NCBI RefSeq assembly: GCF_003601985.1
Contig: NZ_QZXA01000006.1
Span: forward strand, 1 to 64,000
Source of the DNA: Mesorhizobium jarvisii
GTDB lineage: Bacteria; Pseudomonadota; Alphaproteobacteria; Rhizobiales; Rhizobiaceae
DNA length: 64,000 nucleotides
Reading direction: 5' to 3'
Part shown: piece by piece, positions 17,295-26,737 of the stretch
Layout: every line of letters begins with the position of its first letter
How positions within the stretch are numbered: position 1 is the first letter of the stretch
The notes under the pieces: generated by a model
Databases searched by the model: none
Seen by the model: only the letters and a program-made list of their open reading frames with translations
Told to the model about the DNA's origin: nothing
Position numbers and translations under genes: made by a program

Positions 17295-17734
17295 CCAACA
17301 CGCTGAAGATATCGCTGAAGCCCAACGAGAAGATCTACATCAACGGCGCGGTCATCCGCGTCGACCGTAAGGTCACCATTGAACTGATGAACGACGTGCA
17401 GTTCCTGCTCGAAGGTCATGTGATCCAGGCCGACCAGGCGTCGACGCCGCTCAGGCAGCTTTACTTCATCGTGCAGGTCATGCTGATCAACCCGGCCGGC
17501 GCTGATGACGCCCGCGAAATGTTCCGCCGCTCGCTGCCGTTGCTCATCGCAAGTTTCGAGGACGCTGATATCTGCAGCGCACTGAAGCAGATCGACCGTA
17601 TGGTCGGCGAGGATCATATTTACGAGGCATTGAAGGCGATCCGTTCGCTCTATCCTCTCGAACGCCGCGCGCTTGGCGGCAATGACGATGTTCCGGGCGA
17701 ACCGCGCCCGCTGGCCGTGGGAGCACGCTACTGA
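17291..17734 (+). CDS. flbT: Flagellin translation regulator FlbT
   Basis: 147 aa from ATG at 17291, in the ATGA overlap with flaF; an upstream in-frame start at 17195 would sit inside flaF and is rejected. Recognised by LKISLKPNEKIYINGAVIRV and DVQFLLEGHVIQADQASTPL. In Caulobacter FlbT destabilises flagellin mRNA through its 5' UTR. Both flagellin leaders here carry CCGGT/ACCGG hairpins (2709-2729, 3994-4017), possible targets. Overlaps flgD by 1 bp. Confidence 0.94.
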   Translation: MTNTLKISLKPNEKIYINGAVIRVDRKVTIELMNDVQFLLEGHVIQADQASTPLRQLYFIVQVMLINPAGADDAREMFRRSLPLLIASFEDADICSALKQIDRMVGEDHIYEALKAIRSLYPLERRALGGNDDVPGEPRPLAVGARY

Positions 17735-18141
17735 TGACCGTGGACATGACGACGACGATACCGGTTGGCGCCAATTCGACCACCACGTCGACCTCGAAGA
17801 CAGCAGTCGACTACCAGTCCTTCCTGAAGCTTCTGATTGCCGAGATGAAGAACCAGGATCCGACCAAGCCGATGGATTCGACGCAGTACGTCGCCCAGCT
17901 CGCCACCTTCTCGCAGGTCGAGCAATCGGTGCAGACCAACACCAAGCTCGACCAGATCATGCAGTCCTCGGCGCTGTCGCAGGCCGATGCGATCATCGGC
18001 CGCTCGATCACGTCGGCCGACGGCAAGACCACCGGAACAGTGGCTTCGGTGACGCTCGCCAGCAGCGGACTGATAGCGGTGCTGCAGGATGGCACCAAGG
18101 TCCCCGTCGGCCCGGGCGTGTCGATCAAGCCGGCAAGCTAG
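17734..18141 (+). CDS. flgD: Hook cap assembly protein FlgD
   Basis: 135 aa, the short rhizobial form. It contains the FlgD N-terminal motif YQSFLKLLIAEMKNQDPTKP followed by MDSTQYVAQLATFSQVEQSV; the C-terminal tudor/FnIII part of longer FlgDs is reduced to one small strand-rich segment (IIGRSITSADGKTTGTVASV). FlgD caps the growing hook. Positioned before fliQ as in Sinorhizobium. Confidence 0.93.
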   Translation: MTVDMTTTIPVGANSTTTSTSKTAVDYQSFLKLLIAEMKNQDPTKPMDSTQYVAQLATFSQVEQSVQTNTKLDQIMQSSALSQADAIIGRSITSADGKTTGTVASVTLASSGLIAVLQDGTKVPVGPGVSIKPAS

Positions 18142-18154
18142 GCCAACCGCCCGC

Positions 18155-18421
18155 ATGAACGAGGCCGACGCCCTCGACATCGTCCAGTACGCGGTGTGGA
18201 CGGTGCTGACCGCGTCCGCTCCGGTGGTGCTGGTCGCCATGGCGGTCGGCATCGGCATCGCCCTCATCCAGGCGCTGACGCAGATCCAGGAAATCACCCT
18301 GACTTTTGTGCCGAAGATCGTCGCCATCATGCTGGTGGTGGCGCTCACAGGCCCGTTCATTGGCGGCCAGATATCGGCCTTCACCAACGTCATCTTCCAG
18401 CGCATCCAGAACGGGTTCTGA
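18155..18421 (+). CDS. fliQ: Flagellar export gate protein FliQ
   Basis: 88 aa from ATG at 18155. Two transmembrane helices (TVLTASAPVVLVAMAVGIGI and IVAIMLVVALTGPFIGGQIS) around LIQALTQIQEITLTFVPK are diagnostic. It is an export-gate subunit with FliP and FliR. In Sinorhizobium flhA follows directly; here flhA is 12.6 kb away after a block of unrelated genes. No clear terminator is visible in the 265 bp that follow. Confidence 0.95.
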   Translation: MNEADALDIVQYAVWTVLTASAPVVLVAMAVGIGIALIQALTQIQEITLTFVPKIVAIMLVVALTGPFIGGQISAFTNVIFQRIQNGF

Positions 18422-18686
18422 AGAAGTCGCGGAAAAGCACATTCCGCTTCAGAACATGAAGGCGCGAAAGAACGGCTCCAGCTATCGGCCGATTTCATCG
18501 CGGCATGCAAGGCATGCTGCGCGCGGATGAACCCGGCCCCTCACAGCAAAGCTGGCCCTCCTCTATCCCCTTGTTGGACCATGATCTTCCGCGCATGACG
18601 TTCGCCCTTTGCGGCGCAATGCCATAGTTTCGGCAAACGATGCGGAGAAACCGCAAGGATCAGCACGCTCTGGCAGGAACCCATCC

Positions 18687-20330
18687 ATGATTGACGAGAA
18701 ACCGGACAGCGAAGGCGTTTCGGCGCTGGCGCCGTTTCGGCATGGCATTTTCCGCGCCGTCTGGTCGGCAAGTCTCGTTTCCAATTTCGGTGGCCTGATC
18801 CAGGGCGTCGGCGCCGCCTGGATGATGACCACGATCGCCACTTCGCCCTATCAGGTCGCCCTGGTCCAGGCCTCGACGACCTTGCCGATCATGTTGTTCG
18901 CGCTTGTCGCCGGCGCCATCGCCGACAGCTTCGACCGGCGCAAGGTGATGCTGGTGGCGCAGACCTTCATGCTGGTCGTTTCGGTGCTTCTGACGGTGTT
19001 CACCTATTACAATTTGCTCACGCCCTGGACGCTGCTTGCCTTCACTTTCCTGATCGACAGCGGCACGGCGCTCAACAGCCCGTCCTGGCAGGCGTCCGTC
19101 GGCGACATGGTACCCCGCAACAAGGTGCCCGCGGCCGTCGCGCTGAACTCCATGGGCTTCAACCTGACACGCAGCGTCGGCCCGGCGATCGGCGGCATCA
19201 TCGTCGCGGCCGCCGGCGCCGCGGCCGCCTTCGCGGCGAACGCGGTGAGCTATATCGGCCTCATCATCGTGATGGCCCGCTGGAAGCCGGATGTGCCGGT
19301 GTCGACCTTGCCGCGCGAGTCGCTGGGCGCTGCCATGGGTGCCGGCCTGCGCTATGTCGCCATGTCCCCCAATATCGGCAAGGTGCTGGTCAGGGGCGCA
19401 GCCTTCGGCTTCTCCGCCGGCGCCGTCCTGGCACTCTTGCCGCTGGTGGCACGCGACGTCGTCAAGGGCGATGCCTTGACCTACGGCATCATGCTGGGCG
19501 CCTTCGGCATCGGCGCCGTCGGCGGCGCGCTGATCAGCGTGCGGCTGCGGCAGCTGCTCTCCAGCGAGACGATGGTGCGCTGTGCCTTCGCCGGCTTCGC
19601 CGTCTGCGCCTTCAATGCCGCGCTCAGCCATCACGCCTGGCAGACGTCGCTCGGCCTGCTGGTCGGCGGTGCCTGCTGGGTGATCGCGCTCTCGCACTTC
19701 AACGTCACCGTGCAGATGGCGACGCCGCGCTGGGTGGTCGGCCGGGTGCTGTCGGTCTACCAGACCGCGACCTTCGGTGGCATCGCGCTGGGCAGCTGGA
19801 TCTGGGGCGTCGTCGCCGATGCGCATGGCGCCGAGACGGCGCTGATCGCCGCCGCCATCGCCATGCTGGCGGGCGGCGCCATCGGTCTTGTCCTGCCGCT
19901 GCCGCAGCAGCAGGTGCTGAACCTCGACCCGCTCAACCGCTTCAAGGAGCCGCATCTGGCGCTCGACCTGAAGCCGCGCAGCGGCCCCATCGCCATCATG
20001 ATCGAATACATCATCCGCCACGAGGACGAGGCGGAATTCCTCGCCACCATGGCCGAACGCGGCCGCATCCGCCGCCGCGACGGCGCCCGCAACTGGACAC
20101 TGGCGCGCGATCTCGAAAATCCCTCGATATGGATCGAGCACTACCACACGCCGACCTGGCTCGAATATGTGCGCCACAATGGCCGCATCACCCATGCCGA
20201 CGCCATGGTCGGCGAGCGCTTGCGGGCGCTGCACAGCGGCGACGAGCCGCCGCGCGTGCGTCGCGTCATCGAGCGTCCGACCACCGCCGGCACAGCACTG
20301 GTGATGGCCAAGGGGCCGATCGAGCACTGA
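18687..20330 (+). CDS. MFS_3-type exporter with C-terminal soluble domain
   Basis: 547 aa from ATG at 18687 (an in-frame ATG at 18609 would add 26 poorly conserved residues). About 12 transmembrane helices of the DHA3/EntS-like MFS type: GAIADSFDRRKVMLVAQTFM is the loop 2-3 signature and SFDRRK carries its charged residues. After residue about 440 a soluble C-terminal domain (IAIMIEYIIRHEDEAEFLAT; SIWIEHYHTPTWLEYVRHN) resembles the antibiotic-biosynthesis-monooxygenase/NIPSNAP fold often fused in this family. Substrate unknown. First gene of the block that separates fliQ from flhA. Confidence 0.85.
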   Translation: MIDEKPDSEGVSALAPFRHGIFRAVWSASLVSNFGGLIQGVGAAWMMTTIATSPYQVALVQASTTLPIMLFALVAGAIADSFDRRKVMLVAQTFMLVVSVLLTVFTYYNLLTPWTLLAFTFLIDSGTALNSPSWQASVGDMVPRNKVPAAVALNSMGFNLTRSVGPAIGGIIVAAAGAAAAFAANAVSYIGLIIVMARWKPDVPVSTLPRESLGAAMGAGLRYVAMSPNIGKVLVRGAAFGFSAGAVLALLPLVARDVVKGDALTYGIMLGAFGIGAVGGALISVRLRQLLSSETMVRCAFAGFAVCAFNAALSHHAWQTSLGLLVGGACWVIALSHFNVTVQMATPRWVVGRVLSVYQTATFGGIALGSWIWGVVADAHGAETALIAAAIAMLAGGAIGLVLPLPQQQVLNLDPLNRFKEPHLALDLKPRSGPIAIMIEYIIRHEDEAEFLATMAERGRIRRRDGARNWTLARDLENPSIWIEHYHTPTWLEYVRHNGRITHADAMVGERLRALHSGDEPPRVRRVIERPTTAGTALVMAKGPIEH

Positions 20331-20354
20331 CCCCGCCTAGCTGATATCAGCCGA

Positions 20355-20723
20355 TCAGCCGGCCGACTGGATCATGTAGAGCTTGCGCGTGGTCTCGCGG
20401 ATGCGCCATTCGCCCTTCCATCCCCGCGGCAGCACGAGAAGGTCGCCTGGCCCCAGTTCACGCGCCTCGCCGTCGGCGCGGCTCACCTCGACCCGCCCCG
20501 AAATGATATGGCATATCTCCGACGAACCCGTGCGGTCGGCGGTGAAGCGGCCGGGCGTGCATTCCCAGATGCCGATGTCGACGGTCCCGTCCGGCGATTG
20601 GAAAAGCGAGCGCACCGCCTCGACCTGGTCCCCCTCGATGGAGGTGGGCTTGGGTGAGAACGCGCCGATGTCGGCCTTGGCGAGATCGTGGAAGGTCGAA
20701 AGGTCGATCAAACTGGTCTCCAT
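20355..20723 (-). CDS. Cupin_3 (DUF861) protein of the polyamine operon
   Basis: 122 aa single-domain cupin of the DUF861 group: GIWECTPGRFTADRTGSSEI then CHIISGRVEVSRADGEA and LGPGDLLVLPRGWKGEWRI, ending in RKLYMIQS. Last gene of the minus-strand operon, 3 bp after the oxidoreductase. Such cupins commonly accompany FAD amine oxidases and polyamine ABC transporters; their role is not established. Confidence 0.82.
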   Translation of the reverse strand: METSLIDLSTFHDLAKADIGAFSPKPTSIEGDQVEAVRSLFQSPDGTVDIGIWECTPGRFTADRTGSSEICHIISGRVEVSRADGEARELGPGDLLVLPRGWKGEWRIRETTRKLYMIQSAG

Positions 20724-20726
20724 CAG

Positions 20727-22112
20727 TCAGTGGCCGGTAATGCCGTCGGCGAGCGCGGCCAGTTTCGACGTATGCGCAAGCCCGGCGGCCTCGCGCCCGT
20801 CGGCGATGCGATAAAGCTGGTACATCGAATGCACGCCGAGCCAGCGGAACGGCTCCGGCTCCCATGGCCTGACCTTGCGGTTGACCCAGGGCAGCTTTGT
20901 AAGCTCGGTGTCCTGGCCGAGGATCAGGTCGGCGAGCGTGCGACCCGAAAGATTGGAGCTCGACACGCCAAGCCCGACATAGCCACCGGCCCAGCCGATG
21001 CGGGTCGCGGGATCGAGCCCGACGGTCGTGCACCAGTCGCGCGGCACGCCGAGCACGCCGCACCAGGCGTGCTCGATGCGGCAGCTCGCCGTCTGCGGCA
21101 ACAGCGTCGTCAGGATCTGATGCAGCTGGTCGATCGTAGCCTGCTGCGTCTGCCCATTGACGTCGGTGCGCGAGCCGTAGCGATAGGGCACGCCGCGCCC
21201 GCCCATGGTGATGCGCCCCTCGCGCGTGCGCTGGGCATAGCAATAGGCGTGGGCGGCATTGCCGAGAAGCTCGTGACCCTCCCAGCCGATCTGGCGCCAA
21301 AGCGCCTCGGACAGCGGTTCGGTGACGATCTGCGCGCTGTTGAGCGCCAGCCAGGTCCGCTCTTCGCCGGGAATGCCCGCGGTAAAACCTTCTGTCGCGC
21401 GGATGATGGTTTCCGCCCGCACCGTGCCGCGGTTCGTCGTCACGCTGCCCTTGGCGATGGCCGTCACCGTCGTCTGTTCGTAGATCGCCACGCCCAGGCG
21501 CTCGACGGCGGCGGCAAGTCCACGCACCAGCTTGGCCGGCTGCACCCGCGCCTGGCCGTGGACGACGAAGCCGCCCATGACATTTCGGATGTTGATGCGC
21601 GCCCGCGTCGCCGCTTGATCCAGCATCTCGACGCGGGTCGGGTCGACATCCCAGGCGCGGATCGTTTCGCACTCCGCGCGCGCGCGTTCGAGCTGCGCCG
21701 GGTTGGTGGCCACCGTCAGGTTGTCGACGCGGCGGATATCGGCATCGATCCCTTCCGCGCTCGCCACCCGGATCACCTCGTCGACGCAGCCCGCCATGGC
21801 CGCCTGCATGGCGCTGACACCTTGCCGGGTCGAGGTCTTGAGATATTTTTCGCGCGACCAGGAGAAGCCGCCCGACAGCCAGCCGCCATTGCGGCCCGAA
21901 GCGCCGAAACCGGCAAACTCGCGCTCGATCAGCGCGATGCGCAGCGAGGGCCTCGCCTTCTTCAGATAATAGGCGGTCCACAGGCCGGTATAGCCGGCAC
22001 CGACGATCGCGACATCTGCCTCGATATCACCGGGCAAGGGTGGCCGGGGCGCGGGAACCCCTCCCAGGTCCGCATACCAGAACGATATGTCGCCGTTTCG
22101 CTTGGCTTGCAT
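20727..22112 (-). CDS. FAD-dependent amine oxidase (PuuB/OrdL-like)
   Basis: 461 aa D-amino-acid-oxidase-fold flavoprotein. The N-terminal Rossmann motif is VAIVGAGYTGLWTAYYLKK (about residue 33), followed by the FAD contact GFGASGRNGGWLSGGF, and the C-terminal part holds MGGRGVPYRYGSR and GLGVSSSNLSGRTLADLILG. It resembles gamma-glutamylputrescine oxidase, which oxidises glutamylated putrescine. The polyamine-type ABC genes upstream in the same operon support a putrescine or related amine substrate; other N-alkyl amines are possible. Confidence 0.82.
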   Translation of the reverse strand: MQAKRNGDISFWYADLGGVPAPRPPLPGDIEADVAIVGAGYTGLWTAYYLKKARPSLRIALIEREFAGFGASGRNGGWLSGGFSWSREKYLKTSTRQGVSAMQAAMAGCVDEVIRVASAEGIDADIRRVDNLTVATNPAQLERARAECETIRAWDVDPTRVEMLDQAATRARINIRNVMGGFVVHGQARVQPAKLVRGLAAAVERLGVAIYEQTTVTAIAKGSVTTNRGTVRAETIIRATEGFTAGIPGEERTWLALNSAQIVTEPLSEALWRQIGWEGHELLGNAAHAYCYAQRTREGRITMGGRGVPYRYGSRTDVNGQTQQATIDQLHQILTTLLPQTASCRIEHAWCGVLGVPRDWCTTVGLDPATRIGWAGGYVGLGVSSSNLSGRTLADLILGQDTELTKLPWVNRKVRPWEPEPFRWLGVHSMYQLYRIADGREAAGLAHTSKLAALADGITGH

Positions 22113-22136
22113 GGGATGACTTTCGAATTGATTGGA

Positions 22137-23252
22137 TCAGGTCAGCGTCGCGTCGGCCGAGCTGTCGTCGGCCAGAAGCTTGGCGTCGGCACCGTCGAAG
22201 CAGAGCTCCACCCTGTCGCCGAGGCCGAAGCTGTCGCCGGTCAGCGGTGAGCGCACGATCGCCACGGAGCCGTCAGCGAGCCTGACTTCGTATTTCGATC
22301 CCGAGCCGAGATAGATGGCCTCCGCGATCGTCCCCGGCAGCCGGTTGGTGGTGCCTGCCGCGTCCTGGCCGGACCGGCGGATGGCGAGCTTTTCGGGGCG
22401 CAGCAACATGACCGGGCTGGCTTCGCCGGCGATCCGGCGCGGTGCCGTCACCGTCTCGCCGGCAATGCGCAGCGCCGTGCTCGTGCCGTCGCTTCGCGCC
22501 TCTCCGCGCAGCACCGTGGAGTCGCCGATGAAGCGGCCGACGAACAGCGTCGCCGGTTCGTCGTAGAGTTCGCGGCCGGTGCCGACCTGCTCGATGCGCC
22601 CGCGATTGAACACGGCGATGCGGTCCGACAGAACCAGCGCCTCCTCCTGGTCGTGCGTCACATAGACGAAGGTGGTGCCGAGCTCGCGGTGAATGCGCTT
22701 GATCTCGAGCTGCAGCCATTCGCGCAGCTTCTTGTCGAGCGCGCCGAGCGGCTCGTCCATGAGCAACAGCGGTGGGTCGAAGACGATGGCGCGGGCCAGC
22801 GCCACGCGCTGCTGCTGGCCGCCCGACAATTCGCTGGGATAGCGATGCGCGAAGTCGCCCATCTTGACCATGTCGAGCGCCCTTGCCACGCGCGCCTTTC
22901 GCTCTGCCTGATCGACGCCGCGCAGCGTCAGCGGATAGGCGACGTTGCGGCCGACGCTCATATGCGGGAACAGCGCGTAGTGCTGGAAGACGACACCGAT
23001 GTTGCGCTTGTGCGCCGGCACGCCGACGACGTTCCTGCCGCCGACCAGCAGCTTGCCGCTCGTCAGATCGGTGAAGCCGGCCACGACATTCAGCGTCGTG
23101 GTCTTACCGGAACCGCTCGGGCCGAGCAGCGTCATGAACTCGCCGGGCTCGATGCGCAGCGACACGCCGTCCAGCGCCTTGAAGCCGCCATAGGCCTTGC
23201 TGATCGATTCGAGATCGATCGCCGCGCCCTTGCTCTCCTGTCCCGGCTTCAT
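22137..23252 (-). CDS. potA: ABC transporter ATP-binding protein (PotA-like)
   Basis: 371 aa from ATG at 23252, overlapping the permease stop by 4 bp. Walker A is GPSGSGKTT, the signature is LSGGQQQRVALARAI, Walker B is LLLMDEPLGALDKK, and the H loop is YVTHDQEEALVLSD. The C-terminal TOBE domain runs from about residue 275 (VMLLRPEKLAIRRSG). It belongs to the spermidine/putrescine (PotA) branch and energises uptake of the operon's substrate. The symbol indicates the family rather than a proven substrate. Confidence 0.88.
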   Translation of the reverse strand: MKPGQESKGAAIDLESISKAYGGFKALDGVSLRIEPGEFMTLLGPSGSGKTTTLNVVAGFTDLTSGKLLVGGRNVVGVPAHKRNIGVVFQHYALFPHMSVGRNVAYPLTLRGVDQAERKARVARALDMVKMGDFAHRYPSELSGGQQQRVALARAIVFDPPLLLMDEPLGALDKKLREWLQLEIKRIHRELGTTFVYVTHDQEEALVLSDRIAVFNRGRIEQVGTGRELYDEPATLFVGRFIGDSTVLRGEARSDGTSTALRIAGETVTAPRRIAGEASPVMLLRPEKLAIRRSGQDAAGTTNRLPGTIAEAIYLGSGSKYEVRLADGSVAIVRSPLTGDSFGLGDRVELCFDGADAKLLADDSSADATLT

Positions 23253-24046
23253 TGGGGTCCTTTCCGCTCGCGGCCAAGAAGAAGCATGCCGCCGCCGATC
23301 AGGATCGTGGTGGCCAAAAGCAGGATGGTGCCGACGGCGGCGACCGTCGGGTCGGCGTCGCGGGTGATGGAAGAGAATATCTGCACGGGCAAGGTCTTGA
23401 GGTAGGGGTTGGTGATGAACAGCGACACCACGATCTCGTCGAAGGAGGTGGCGAAGGCAAAGAGCAGGCCGGACAGGATGCCCGGCAGGATCAGCGGCAA
23501 GGTCACCGTGCGGAACGCGGTCAGCGCTCCCGCGCCGAGGCTCGCCGCCGCCGTCTCGAGGCGCCGGTCGAACACTTCGAGGCTGGCGGAGACCGCGATC
23601 AGCACGAAGGGAAGCGCAAGGATGGTGTGGGCGAGGACAAAGCCAGTCAGCGTTCCGACGAGATGGGCGTCGAGATAAACGGCGTAGATTCCAATGGCCA
23701 GCACAACGCCGGGAACCACCATAGGCGTCAGCATGAGCATGCGCAGGAGGTTGGCCGGCCGCGCTTTCATGCGGTCGAGGCCGAAGGCTGCAAGCGTGCC
23801 GAGCACTGTCGCCAGCGCCGCCACGATCGAGGCGACCTTCACCGAGTTCAGGAAGCTCGACATCCAGTCCGGATTGGTGAAGAAGTTCTGGTACCATTGC
23901 CAGGAGAAACCCTGCGGCGGGAAGGCGAGCGACTTGTTCTCGTTGAACGACATCGGCACGACGACCAGCATCGGCGCGACAAGCCATATCGCCACCAGCA
24001 GGCAGACGAGGCCGAGGATGACGCGTGTGAGCGGCTTCATTTCCAT
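23249..24046 (-). CDS. potC: ABC transporter permease (PotC-like)
   Basis: 265 aa from ATG at 24046 (MEMKPLTR), in an ATGA overlap with the preceding permease. Six predicted helices and the EAA loop (ETAAASLGAGALTAFRTVTL PLILPGI) of the binding-protein-dependent permease family; FATSFDEIVVSLFI is typical of PotC/YdcV proteins. It forms the channel with the PotB-like subunit. Confidence 0.88.
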   Translation of the reverse strand: MEMKPLTRVILGLVCLLVAIWLVAPMLVVVPMSFNENKSLAFPPQGFSWQWYQNFFTNPDWMSSFLNSVKVASIVAALATVLGTLAAFGLDRMKARPANLLRMLMLTPMVVPGVVLAIGIYAVYLDAHLVGTLTGFVLAHTILALPFVLIAVSASLEVFDRRLETAAASLGAGALTAFRTVTLPLILPGILSGLLFAFATSFDEIVVSLFITNPYLKTLPVQIFSSITRDADPTVAAVGTILLLATTILIGGGMLLLGRERKGPQ

Positions 24047-24912
24047 CAGCGCCGCCCCGCTTCCCGGTACCTGGACCGCATCACCGGCGCCGCAAGCGCC
24101 AGGAGCACGAAGGTGGTGACCAAAAGCACCACGCCCATGGCACCACCGCGGCCCCATTGCAAAAGGCTCAGCACCTGGGTCTGCACCAGCGTCGACAGCA
24201 TGGTCGAGCGCGGGCCGCCGAGCAGTGCCGGCGTGATGTAGAAGCCCAGCGCCAGGATGAAGACGATGATCGCGCCGGCATAGACGCCCGGCAGCGACAG
24301 CGGCAGGTACACCGTAAAGAACGCGCGCGAAGGCCGGGCGCCCAGGCTTTGCGCCGCCCGCATCAGCCTGAGGTCGATGCCTTTCATCACCGAATAGAGC
24401 GGCAGGATCATGAAGGGCAACAGCACCTGCGCCATGCCGATGACCACGCCGGTCTGGGTGCGGATCAGACGGATGCTGTCGAACCCGGCCGCGCGCAGCA
24501 GCGAATTGATGACACCCGAATCCTGCAAGAGGATAACCCAGGAGAGCGTGCGAACCACCCCGCTCACCCAGAACGGGATGAGCACGCAGAGCACTAGGAC
24601 GAGCCGCGCACGTGGCCCGACGGCGGTCATCAGATAGGCATAAGGATAGGCGCAGACCACGCAGACGATCGTAACCCATGCCGAGATGACAAAGGTGCGT
24701 TGGAGCACCGTGAGATTGACGGGCGCACCGAAGAACCAGAGGTAATTCTGCACGCCCCATTGCGGCTCCGAGAGGCTGCGCAACACGATGGTGAGCAGCG
24801 GATAGCCGATGACGGCTGCCAGCAGAATCAGCGCCGGCAGCGTGAGCGCGAACGGCCGCGATAGCCAACCCCGTTTCGGGACGGAAGGCGTTGTCGGTTC
24901 GAGCGCGCTCAC
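24046..24912 (-). CDS. potB: ABC transporter permease (PotB-like)
   Basis: 288 aa, six predicted helices, with the PotB-type segment SVMKGIDLRLMRAAQSLGAR PSRAFFTVYLPLSLPGV as the EAA loop and FWVSGVVRTLSWVILLQDSG upstream. It is preceded by the solute-binding gene (22 bp) and overlaps the PotC-like gene by 1 bp start-to-stop, so the subunits are co-translated. Confidence 0.88.
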   Translation of the reverse strand: MSALEPTTPSVPKRGWLSRPFALTLPALILLAAVIGYPLLTIVLRSLSEPQWGVQNYLWFFGAPVNLTVLQRTFVISAWVTIVCVVCAYPYAYLMTAVGPRARLVLVLCVLIPFWVSGVVRTLSWVILLQDSGVINSLLRAAGFDSIRLIRTQTGVVIGMAQVLLPFMILPLYSVMKGIDLRLMRAAQSLGARPSRAFFTVYLPLSLPGVYAGAIIVFILALGFYITPALLGGPRSTMLSTLVQTQVLSLLQWGRGGAMGVVLLVTTFVLLALAAPVMRSRYREAGRR

Positions 24913-24934
24913 GGGCTTTGCCTCCGCCAGCCGG

Positions 24935-26020
24935 TCAGTTGCCGGCCATCAGCGCCGACCACTTTTCCTGCGCCACCGCGAAGTTCGGAACCCAGAACTT
25001 GAAATTCTGCTTGTAGCCCTGCTTCTGGCGCTCCGGCGTGTTGGTCAGGAAGGCGGAGACGGAAGCGTCGACCTTGGGCTGCGCGTCGCTGTTGATCGGC
25101 GTGTAGGACGTCTGCTCCGCCAGAACCTCCTGTGCATGCTTGCCGAGATAGGCATTGAGCAGCGCGTAGGATGCGTCCGTATCCTTGACGCCGACCGGGA
25201 TCGTCATCTGGTCCATCACCACCAGCCAATCCTGCCAGGCCGGCGCGTATTTGGCGCCGTTCTTGACCGCGGTCATGGCGCGGCCGGTCCACATCATCAG
25301 CATGTCGGCCTCGCCGGACTCCGCCAGCTGCTGCGATTCAGCACCCGTCTTCCAGAAGATGGTATCGGGGCCGAGCTTGCGGACCACATCGATGGCCTTG
25401 TCGATATCGGCCACCGTCATCGCCTTCGGATCGCCGCCGGCGACCTTAAGCGCCTGTTCGAGCAAGCCGCCCGTCGGGCTGCCGGAGCCGTCGATCCCGC
25501 GCACGCCCGGGAACTTTGCCGTATCGAAGAAGTCTGCCCAGCTCTTGGGCGGGTTATCCTTGTACTTCTCCTTGTTGTACATCAGCACGACGCCGTAGTT
25601 CATCGCCGGCACCGAGCACTCGCCGACCTGGCCTTCCGGGATTTTCGAGACGTCGAGCTTCGTCAGATCCAGCTTCTGGAACAGCTTGCCGCAATAGACG
25701 TAAGGCGGCAGGTCGTCGGTATCCACAACATCCCAGGTGACATTGCCGGACTCGACCTGCGCCTGCAGCTTGGCGATCTCGGTCGGACCGTCATTGAGCA
25801 GCTTGACGCCGGACTTGTCGACGAACTCCTTCAGCGCGGCCGCCTGGCCGTCCTGGTAGATGCCGCCATAGGAGACGAACGTCAGGGTCTTGCCCTTCAG
25901 CGACCCCTCCTTGACCTCACCCGCAACCGGCTTCTCCTGTGCGAACGCTGCGGTTGCCAGCACGCCAAGCGCCATCACGGCGCTGAGATACAAAGCTTTC
26001 GTTTTCTGCATGATTGTCAT
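24935..26020 (-). CDS. potD: ABC transporter solute-binding protein (PotD-like)
   Basis: 361 aa periplasmic protein with signal peptide ALYLSAVMALGVLATAAFAQ. The bacterial extracellular solute-binding fold of the polyamine group is seen in KTLTFVSYGGIYQDGQAAAL, VDTDDLPPYVYCGKLFQK, KFPGVRGIDGSGSPTGGLLE and MLMMWTGRAMTAVKNGAK. It captures the substrate for the transporter. Lies 30 bp after the regulator gene. Confidence 0.88.
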   Translation of the reverse strand: MTIMQKTKALYLSAVMALGVLATAAFAQEKPVAGEVKEGSLKGKTLTFVSYGGIYQDGQAAALKEFVDKSGVKLLNDGPTEIAKLQAQVESGNVTWDVVDTDDLPPYVYCGKLFQKLDLTKLDVSKIPEGQVGECSVPAMNYGVVLMYNKEKYKDNPPKSWADFFDTAKFPGVRGIDGSGSPTGGLLEQALKVAGGDPKAMTVADIDKAIDVVRKLGPDTIFWKTGAESQQLAESGEADMLMMWTGRAMTAVKNGAKYAPAWQDWLVVMDQMTIPVGVKDTDASYALLNAYLGKHAQEVLAEQTSYTPINSDAQPKVDASVSAFLTNTPERQKQGYKQNFKFWVPNFAVAQEKWSALMAGN

Positions 26021-26050
26021 TCTCCCATTGATGCCCGCATTGGATTGGAC

Positions 26051-26710
26051 CTACCTGGCCGCGAGCGGTTTCCAGGCCGTGTATTGATCAAGCTCGGCGC
26101 GCACCGAGGTCGGCGGCGCGATGATCCACATCACTTCGGCTCGGCCACTGCCGATGTTCTCTGAGCGATGCGGTGTCGAAGTCGTGTATTCGATGCTGTC
26201 GCCCTCCTCGAGGACGTGACGGGCGTCGCCGAGCGAGACCTCGACGACCCCGCGCAGCACGACGAGCATCTCCTGCGCGTCGCCGTGGGTGTAACGATCG
26301 GGCCCGGTCGAGCCGCCAATGTCGAATTCCCCGACATAGACCTCCATATCGCTCAGCGGCGGGCGCGACAGCAGCATCTTGCGGCAGCCGTCGCTGGGCG
26401 GCAGGCTCGGCCGCTCGCTTCGTCTCAGAACGCCATGGTTTTGCGCCGTGCTTTCCTCGAACAGCATGGCGACGCTGACGCCGAGCGCCGAGGCCATCTG
26501 GTTGAGCGAGGCGGTGCTGGCCCCTGTCAGGCCGCGTTCGAGCTGGCTGATGAAACTGGCGCTCGTCCCGGTTGCTTCCGCAAGCTCCCGCAGGGACAGC
26601 CTGCGGGCGAGGCGAAGGCTCTTGAGGCGCATGCCCAGCACTTGGTGGGCGTGCGTCGCGGCCGGTGTCTCGCCCGTTTTCGCCGAAGTCTTGTCCGGCC
26701 CCTTGCTCAT
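26051..26710 (-). CDS. XRE-cupin transcriptional regulator (PuuR-like)
   Basis: 219 aa. An N-terminal HTH_XRE domain (LKSLRLARRLSLRELAEATG then TSASFISQLERGLTGASTAS) is followed by a C-terminal cupin ligand domain (YVGEFDIGGSTGPDRYTHGD, MLVVLRGVVEVSLGD, EEGDSIEYTTSTPHRSENIG). This architecture matches PuuR, the putrescine-responsive repressor. It is the first gene of the operon and a perfect inverted repeat lies 28 bp upstream (26738-26756), so autoregulation is likely. Confidence 0.88.
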   Translation of the reverse strand: MSKGPDKTSAKTGETPAATHAHQVLGMRLKSLRLARRLSLRELAEATGTSASFISQLERGLTGASTASLNQMASALGVSVAMLFEESTAQNHGVLRRSERPSLPPSDGCRKMLLSRPPLSDMEVYVGEFDIGGSTGPDRYTHGDAQEMLVVLRGVVEVSLGDARHVLEEGDSIEYTTSTPHRSENIGSGRAEVMWIIAPPTSVRAELDQYTAWKPLAAR

Positions 26711-26737
26711 GCCGTCTCCTCACCGCACTTAACACTA

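Noticed and set aside
20340..20351. GCTGATATCAGC palindrome between the convergent MFS and cupin genes
   Set aside because: Could be part of a terminator but has no T run and no regulatory gene position; too weak to annotate.
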